From Oopsacas minuta (Eukaryota > Porifera > Hexactinellida > Lyssacinosida > Leucopsacidae), in NCBI GenBank assembly GCA_024704765.1, contig JAKMXF010000066.1:496001-560000 (forward strand): a DNA stretch of 64,000 nucleotides, given 5' to 3'. Both the position numbers and the translations under genes were made by a program. Numbering within the stretch: position 1 is the stretch's first letter; each line of letters starts with the position of its first letter. The notes under the pieces are model-generated. The model did no database searches. It was not told where the DNA came from and was given only the letters and a program-made list of their open reading frames with translations. Shown here piece after piece: positions 63,901 through 64,000 of this stretch.

Positions 63901-64000
63901 TCCATCTACAGATACTGGAGGAATTAAAATGAAGAATCTTGACACTAAATTTAGTCTTACTGAAGGACATACTGGCATAGGATTCTCTCTTGTTGAGGTC
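60943..64000 (+). CDS. NCX-type (SLC8) Na+/Ca2+ exchanger, 5' part; runs off the window
   Basis: Exons 60943-61380, 62036-62389, 62515-62742, 63063-63107, 63422-63604 and 63794 to beyond 64000 all join in phase 0. The ectodomain has several Cys (CRCPQGG, CGGGVC), then a transmembrane segment (LIFVAALVYLLVLLYMFVGV) and EVxxVxRK. The alpha-1 repeat RVWNDTVSNLTLMALGSSAP then EILLSLIEL is the hallmark of plasma-membrane NCX. The following FFPLLVVIAYLMDKKFFLY and the acidic cytosolic loop lead into the expected CALX-beta regulatory region (GIGFSLVEV). The alpha-2 half lies outside the window. It exchanges three Na+ for one Ca2+ in well-studied members. Confidence 0.92.
62785..62914. mobile_element. 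pogo/Tigger-like MITE in an NCX intron
   Basis: The ends CAGTCAACTTCGGTTATATC and TATGACGGTAGTTGACTG are inverted, with TA on both sides. Confidence 0.82.
63266..63383. mobile_element. MITE, CAGTGGAG family, in an NCX intron
   Basis: The ends CAGTGGTGTTTACCTATTAG and CTAATAGGCGAACTCCACTG are near-perfect inverted repeats, with TA after the right end. Clean complete copy. Confidence 0.82.

Noticed and set aside
1-64000. tRNA or rRNA genes
   Set aside because: Scanning by eye for tRNA B-box-like GGTTCGAATCC and conserved rRNA stretches gave no convincing hit; a covariance-model scan would be decisive.

Overview
The window is animal nuclear DNA, AT-rich (roughly one third G+C by eye), with small, tightly packed genes and short GT-AG introns. 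Animal-type genes are present: an adhesion GPCR, calcium-binding-EGF and leucine-rich-repeat receptors, JTB, RNF10, NCLX and NCX exchangers, FAAH2 and NHL proteins. Together with many intronless genes and several lineage-specific 7TM and NHL proteins, this fits an early-branching metazoan. A sponge is my best guess, but that is an inference.

Layout. 1-7.1 kb: one 2305-codon intronless gene that reads as three fused modules: an N-terminal P-loop NTPase, a cellular (RNA-silencing type) RNA-dependent RNA polymerase, and a UPF1/ZNFX1-like SF1 helicase. 7.3-8.4 kb: a coiled-coil protein (-). 9.6-11.6 kb: RNF10-like RING protein (+), convergent with a DNAAF10/WDR92 gene (-, 11.98-13.79 kb). 14-20 kb: MBT-domain protein, NCLX, a calcineurin-like phosphoesterase and JTB. 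20.3-25.4 kb: F-box/RCC1 propeller gene and a small membrane protein, whose stop codon overlaps that of a convergent LRR-EGF receptor (25.4-27.0 kb). 27.4-29.6 kb: a 7TM protein and an NHL-only gene. 29.8-31.1 kb: a 43-copy 21-bp minisatellite between identical 164-bp direct repeats. 31-45 kb: four tiny bZIP-like genes interspersed with a coiled-coil/NHL protein, a FAAH2-like amidase, a WSCD-type sulfotransferase and an amidohydrolase. 46-54 kb: adhesion GPCR, ARPC3, two unidentified proteins and a calmodulin-like protein. 55-64 kb: TTF1-like Myb protein, SNX5/6-like PX-BAR protein and the 5' part of an NCX exchanger that runs off the window.

The genes do not form an operon or one pathway. 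The gaps and introns are peppered with miniature inverted-repeat elements. The commonest begin CAGTCAACTCC and lie between TA dinucleotides (pogo/Tigger-like). Others begin CAGTGGAGTTCGCC, CAGTAGAACTCGGAT, CAGTAAACTCC or are hAT-like. The most notable object is the NTPase-RdRP-helicase fusion. It would join in one polypeptide the activities that fungi and nematodes supply as separate partners in small-RNA amplification, yet two of the three catalytic aspartates of its RdRP signature appear to be replaced.
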